In this document: positions 50,828 through 53,132 of the stretch, piece by piece
How positions within the stretch are numbered: position 1 is the first letter of the stretch
Layout: the number at the start of each line of letters is the position of its first letter
Origin: Azonexus sp.
Lineage (GTDB): Bacteria; Pseudomonadota; Gammaproteobacteria; Burkholderiales; Rhodocyclaceae
Direction: 5' to 3'
Assembly (NCBI GenBank): GCA_030691385.1
Contig: JAUYEI010000058.1
Coordinates: forward strand, 1-53,132
DNA: 53,132 bases
The notes under the pieces: generated by a model
Databases searched by the model: none
What the model was told of the DNA's origin: nothing
What the model saw: only the letters and a program-made list of their open reading frames with translations
Position numbers and translations under genes: made by a program

Positions 50828-51262
50828 ATGGAAAAGATACTGCTGCCGGTTGACGGTTCTAATCAAGCTTTCCGGGCAGGAGAGTGGATTGTCGCCATTT
50901 CTAGGAAGTACGGACCACTCGAGGTTCATGTCGTTAATGTCGAACCTCAGCCAATTGATTGGCAGATACACGGAATCGAAACTGAAGCCACCAAGGCACA
51001 TCTCATGGTCCGTGCGCACATTGCCATGAAACCTGTTCTTCACTTACTGAACGAGGCTGGTGTCAAGCACTCCGATCATGTAGAACTCGGAGAACCAGGC
51101 GAAACCATCGCAGCACTTGCCGAAAAATTTGGTTGTGACACGATCGTTATGGGAAGCCGTGGTCTCGGCGCAGTCACCGGACTGGCGCTGGGGTCTGTGG
51201 GCAGAAAGGTGCTCCATTTGGCAAAAATGCCCGTCGTATTCGTTAAGACCAACAACGAATGA
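50828..51262 (+). CDS. Universal stress protein (single UspA domain)
   Basis: A 144-residue single-domain Usp (start at 50828, GGAGGG upstream). MEKILLPVDGSNQAFRAGEW, then IVMGSRGLGAVTGLALGSVGRKVLHLAKMPVVFV with the full G-x2-G-x9-G-S ATP-binding loop, so it belongs to the ATP-binding UspFG/MJ0577 type. It is preceded by a 111-bp spacer. Confidence 0.9.
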   Translation: MEKILLPVDGSNQAFRAGEWIVAISRKYGPLEVHVVNVEPQPIDWQIHGIETEATKAHLMVRAHIAMKPVLHLLNEAGVKHSDHVELGEPGETIAALAEKFGCDTIVMGSRGLGAVTGLALGSVGRKVLHLAKMPVVFVKTNNE

Positions 51263-51569
51263 GGTGAAGCTCCCTCGTGCTTCCTGTATGTGTTACTTGG
51301 CGTTCGGGCTCTGCTCTCACGTGCCACGCCGCCGTTTGGCGCTGAAGGGTATTTCGATTTATGCCAAATGACCGGCCATCTCCTGCTTGCCTCCACGACG
51401 AACCAATTCGCGATGTCTTCAAGTGCATCGAGAAGTTCTACAACCGGAAACGTTGATACAGTATGGTGACAGCGCTTCTCTGGTGCTGTTTGAAAATCAA
51501 TATCTCAACCGGCGGAGTAAAGCCGGGGTGACTCAAACATTACATTAGCCAATATTTGAGGGGACTGTT
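51263..51569. other. Intergenic region with IS3 transposase remnant
   Basis: 307 bp between two usp genes. From 51400 on it contains the decayed 3' end of an IS3-family transposase gene (separate entry). In 51263-51399 I see nothing I can support. Confidence 0.6.
51400..51548 (+). pseudogene. IS3-family transposase, C-terminal remnant
   Basis: Translation from 51400 gives EPIRDVFKCIEKFYNRKR, the end of an IS3-type OrfB (DVFxYIExFYNRxRxH), then a stop. After a frame change the tail ENQYLNRRSKAGVTQTLH follows and ends with TAG at 51546-51548. It has at least one stop and one frame break. No inverted repeats were found. It is different from the complete IS3 at 28885. Confidence 0.65.
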
Positions 51570-52496
51570 ATGAGCCCACTGCCATCCATTTCTATAAAAA
51601 CCATCGTTGTCGCCACTGATTTGTCGCTATCGGCAGATACTGCCGTCGAGCAGGCTGCGTGGCTCGCCAAGAGATTTGGTGGTGCCAATCTGTGGATACT
51701 GCATGTATTCGACGACAGCTTTCTTGCCTCCGTCAAGGGCGTATACGATGCGGCACGCTGGTCTGGCAATGAGCCAGTTCTTTCGGCGCGCAATCACTTG
51801 TCGCAGCAGGTGCGAGATATTGCTGATCGCTATGGCATTAGCGTCACGGGCGAGACACGAACGGGGCACCCTGCAACAGAGATAGCGCATTTCATGAATG
51901 AATGCGGAACTGACCTGGTTGTCGTTGGAAAACATGGCGAAAACTCAGGCGGCACTTTCATCGGCGGCACAGCGCTTAAAGTACTAAAGCGATCAAACGT
52001 TCCTGTGTTGCTCACTCATCGCAATACTGCCAACGACTATTCGAAAGTGCTTGTCGCAACCGATTTTTCGGATTGTTCCCATAAAGCCGCTAGGTATGCG
52101 TTTGGTCTTTTTCCAGGGGCGTTGCACTATGTGCTGCATACGTATTACATCGCTTTTGAGGGCTTCTCGCGCATGGCAGGGGCATCTGATCGCGCAATTG
52201 AAAGCTATCGTGACAACGAACTGCAATCTGCCGATGAAAAAATGGCCCAAATGCGAGCCACGCTCGCAGTTGACAAATCACTGCAAGTTGAGTGGAAGAA
52301 CGTTCAAGGCTATCCCGGGCGTGAAGTGATAAAGCAGTCAGAGAACCTTGGTATCGATTTGATCGTCATTGGGAAACGTGGGTTCGTGAATTTGGGGGAC
52401 CATTTGCTCGGCAGCGTTACGCAAAACGTCCTTTATCACACGGATAAAAATGTCTTGCTCGTTCCCGACAATCTTGATGAAGACAAGATTTCATAA
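51570..52496 (+). CDS. Tandem universal stress protein (UspA x2)
   Basis: A 308-residue protein with two Usp domains. Domain 1: TIVVATDLSLSADTAVEQAAWLAKRFGG to VVGKHGENSGGTFIGGTALKVLKRSNVPVLLTH. Domain 2: KVLVATDFSDCSHKAARYAFGLFP to VIGKRGFVNLGDHLLGSVTQNVLYHTDKNVLLV. TTGAGGGGAC lies in front of the ATG. It is a paralogue of the 49856 gene. The IS3 remnant lies immediately upstream, so its promoter may derive in part from it. Confidence 0.9.
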   Translation: MSPLPSISIKTIVVATDLSLSADTAVEQAAWLAKRFGGANLWILHVFDDSFLASVKGVYDAARWSGNEPVLSARNHLSQQVRDIADRYGISVTGETRTGHPATEIAHFMNECGTDLVVVGKHGENSGGTFIGGTALKVLKRSNVPVLLTHRNTANDYSKVLVATDFSDCSHKAARYAFGLFPGALHYVLHTYYIAFEGFSRMAGASDRAIESYRDNELQSADEKMAQMRATLAVDKSLQVEWKNVQGYPGREVIKQSENLGIDLIVIGKRGFVNLGDHLLGSVTQNVLYHTDKNVLLVPDNLDEDKIS

Positions 52497-52527
52497 AAAT
52501 CCGCCTTGAGACTCAGCAAGAACAGGT

Positions 52528-52740
52528 TCAGTCCCGAATACTGCTTTCACCACTTCTGCTGCAGAGAAAGCCTACGCCCGTGATGGCCAATACCAGCCAT
52601 CCGGTACGTCGGGTTTCCTTGTTGGTCGGCTTTTTCGGCTCCCGCTTAAGCAGATTCCAGGTACTGCTGGTCTCGCCCTGCTTGACCTTGAACAGGCCAT
52701 CGATCAGGGCTTTTACTGTTGGCCCGTTCGGCGGCATCAA
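52528..52740 (-). CDS. Uncertain small ORF at the island edge
   Basis: A 70-residue frame beginning MMPPNGPTVKALIDGLFKVKQG, with a possible membrane stretch (about 47-60, TGWLVLAITGVGFLCS). It overlaps the integrase remnant in another frame, has no clear ribosome-binding site, and I do not recognise it. The middle (ALIDGLFKVKQGETSSTWNLLKREPKK) looks protein-like, so it could be the tail of a lost gene. Confidence 0.3.
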   Translation of the reverse strand: MMPPNGPTVKALIDGLFKVKQGETSSTWNLLKREPKKPTNKETRRTGWLVLAITGVGFLCSRSGESSIRD

Positions 52741-52762
52741 GGTAGAGATCGACCTGGCTCAT
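52715..52762 (-). pseudogene. Integrase N-terminal remnant (15-16 codons)
   Basis: Read on the minus strand from the ATG at 52762: MSQVDLYLDAAERAN, then similarity ends. It matches the beginning of the integrase fragment at 28867 (MDQVELYLDAAQRPN) in 10 of 15 positions or more and is typical for this integrase group. The rest of the gene is gone. It marks a former island end. Confidence 0.65.
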
Positions 52763-52793
52763 CGTCGTTCTGGTAGGTCAATTTATTAATCAA

Positions 52794-52811
52794 TAAAACC
52801 GGTTCGCCGGC
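52794..52811 (-). terminator. Terminator-like hairpin for the LuxR-type gene
   Basis: On the minus strand CCGG-CGAA-CCGG is followed by TTTTATT, lying about 20 bp after the stop of the LuxR-type gene. The stem is short (4 bp), so confidence is low. Confidence 0.4.
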
Positions 52812-52830
52812 ACGTTGCTGGCGGCCGGGC

Positions 52831-53132
52831 CTACCGTCTATCCAGATTTCCTGACTGCAAATTCAACCGAACCAGGTCGGCAACATTACTGACGCCAAGC
52901 TTGTCCATCATCCGTGCCTTATGAACCTCAACCGTGCGTGGACTAATACCCAGTTCGGCAGCAATTTCGCGGTTGTGCAGGCCCGCCACGGCCCGATCCA
53001 TCACCTCAAGTTCGCGGGGCGTCAGTGTGGATAGCAGGCGCTCCACCTGATCACGGTTCATCACTGCGACGACTTTGGCCTGTTGGCCGGAAAAAGCATC
53101 GGCAATGCCGGCCAGCAACTTCTTGTAGTCGA
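52831..53132 (-). CDS. LuxR/FixJ-type response regulator, C-terminal part, cut by window edge
   Basis: The frame is open to the last base (preceding residues DYKK), so the gene begins outside the window. Visible is the GerE/LuxR HTH domain: LLSTLTPRELEVMDRAVAGLHNREIAAELGISPRTVEVHKARMMDKLGVSNVADLVRLNL, with the typical TPRE start and recognition helix SPRTVEVHKAR. The preceding DAFSGQQAK is a linker from a probable receiver domain (FixJ/NarL style). It likely belongs to the chromosome or to the next element beyond the ion island. Confidence 0.88.
   Translation of the reverse strand, partial: DYKKLLAGIADAFSGQQAKVVAVMNRDQVERLLSTLTPRELEVMDRAVAGLHNREIAAELGISPRTVEVHKARMMDKLGVSNVADLVRLNLQSGNLDRR

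Larger units (their letters stand above)
52497..52830. other. Island-edge region with integrase remnant and terminator
   Basis: 334 bp holding the 5' end of an integrase gene on the minus strand (52715-52762), an uncertain small frame on the same strand (52528-52740) and a terminator-like hairpin near 52794-52810. No intact gene is recognised. Confidence 0.6.

Noticed and set aside
1..53132. CRISPR array, rRNA, tRNA or replication origin
   Set aside because: No regularly spaced repeats, no rRNA or tRNA-like stretches and no replication initiator gene were seen by reading.

Overview
The window is GC-rich DNA carrying an integrative element, with gene content typical of a betaproteobacterium; a Rhodocyclales-like host (Dechloromonas, Azonexus or Thauera type) is my inference from protein style, not a measured assignment. 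No rRNA, tRNA, CRISPR array or replication gene was seen. Almost everything looks like accessory DNA with three layers.

Layer 1 (1-6457): a 5'-truncated P4-like integrase, a hipBA toxin-antitoxin pair, an overlapping two-gene module (unknown protein plus PIN-like nuclease) and, on the minus strand, a GHKL ATPase fused to a PD-(D/E)XK (Shedu-like) nuclease domain. This reads as a defence and stabilisation cargo block. Layer 2 (6458-28867): an almost complete F-type conjugative type IV secretion operon on the minus strand, read from 26943 down to 6725: lytic transglycosylase, OmpA-like lipoprotein, TraA, L, E, K, B, DsbC, TraV, C, TrbI, S26 peptidase, an unknown protein, TraW, U, TrbC, TraN, an unknown protein, TraF, H, G. 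Many genes overlap by 4 bp. Relaxase and coupling protein are not in the window. The operon is followed by an integrase gene broken by an IS200-type element: 19 codons survive on one side and about 155 on the other.

Layer 3 (28843-52762): a stress and ion-homeostasis island. It starts with a nhaR-like LysR regulator whose last codons were replaced when an IS3-family element inserted (3-bp AAG target duplication). Then, all on the plus strand, come a ribosome-hibernation (HPF-like) protein, a BI-1/YccA membrane protein, a frameshifted universal stress protein, a P-type cation ATPase, a PiT phosphate transporter, a Kef/YbaL antiporter, a tandem Usp, a Na/Pi cotransporter, a split Mrp-type Na+/H+ antiporter operon (E, F, G, MbhD-like, B, C, D, second D), a CaCA exchanger with a deleted signature motif, a diguanylate cyclase, a DUF2062 protein and three more Usp proteins. 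The island ends at 52762 with a 15-codon remnant of the same integrase family that lies at 28867, both on the minus strand, suggesting tandem islands that each carried an integrase at their right end. A truncated LuxR/FixJ-type regulator closes the window.

Main points of interest: the GHKL-nuclease fusion, the PIN two-gene module, the integrase remnants that frame the ion island, the IS3-altered NhaR tail, direct repeats between nhaR and hpf, the CaCA deletion and a leader peptide coupled to the Kef gene.
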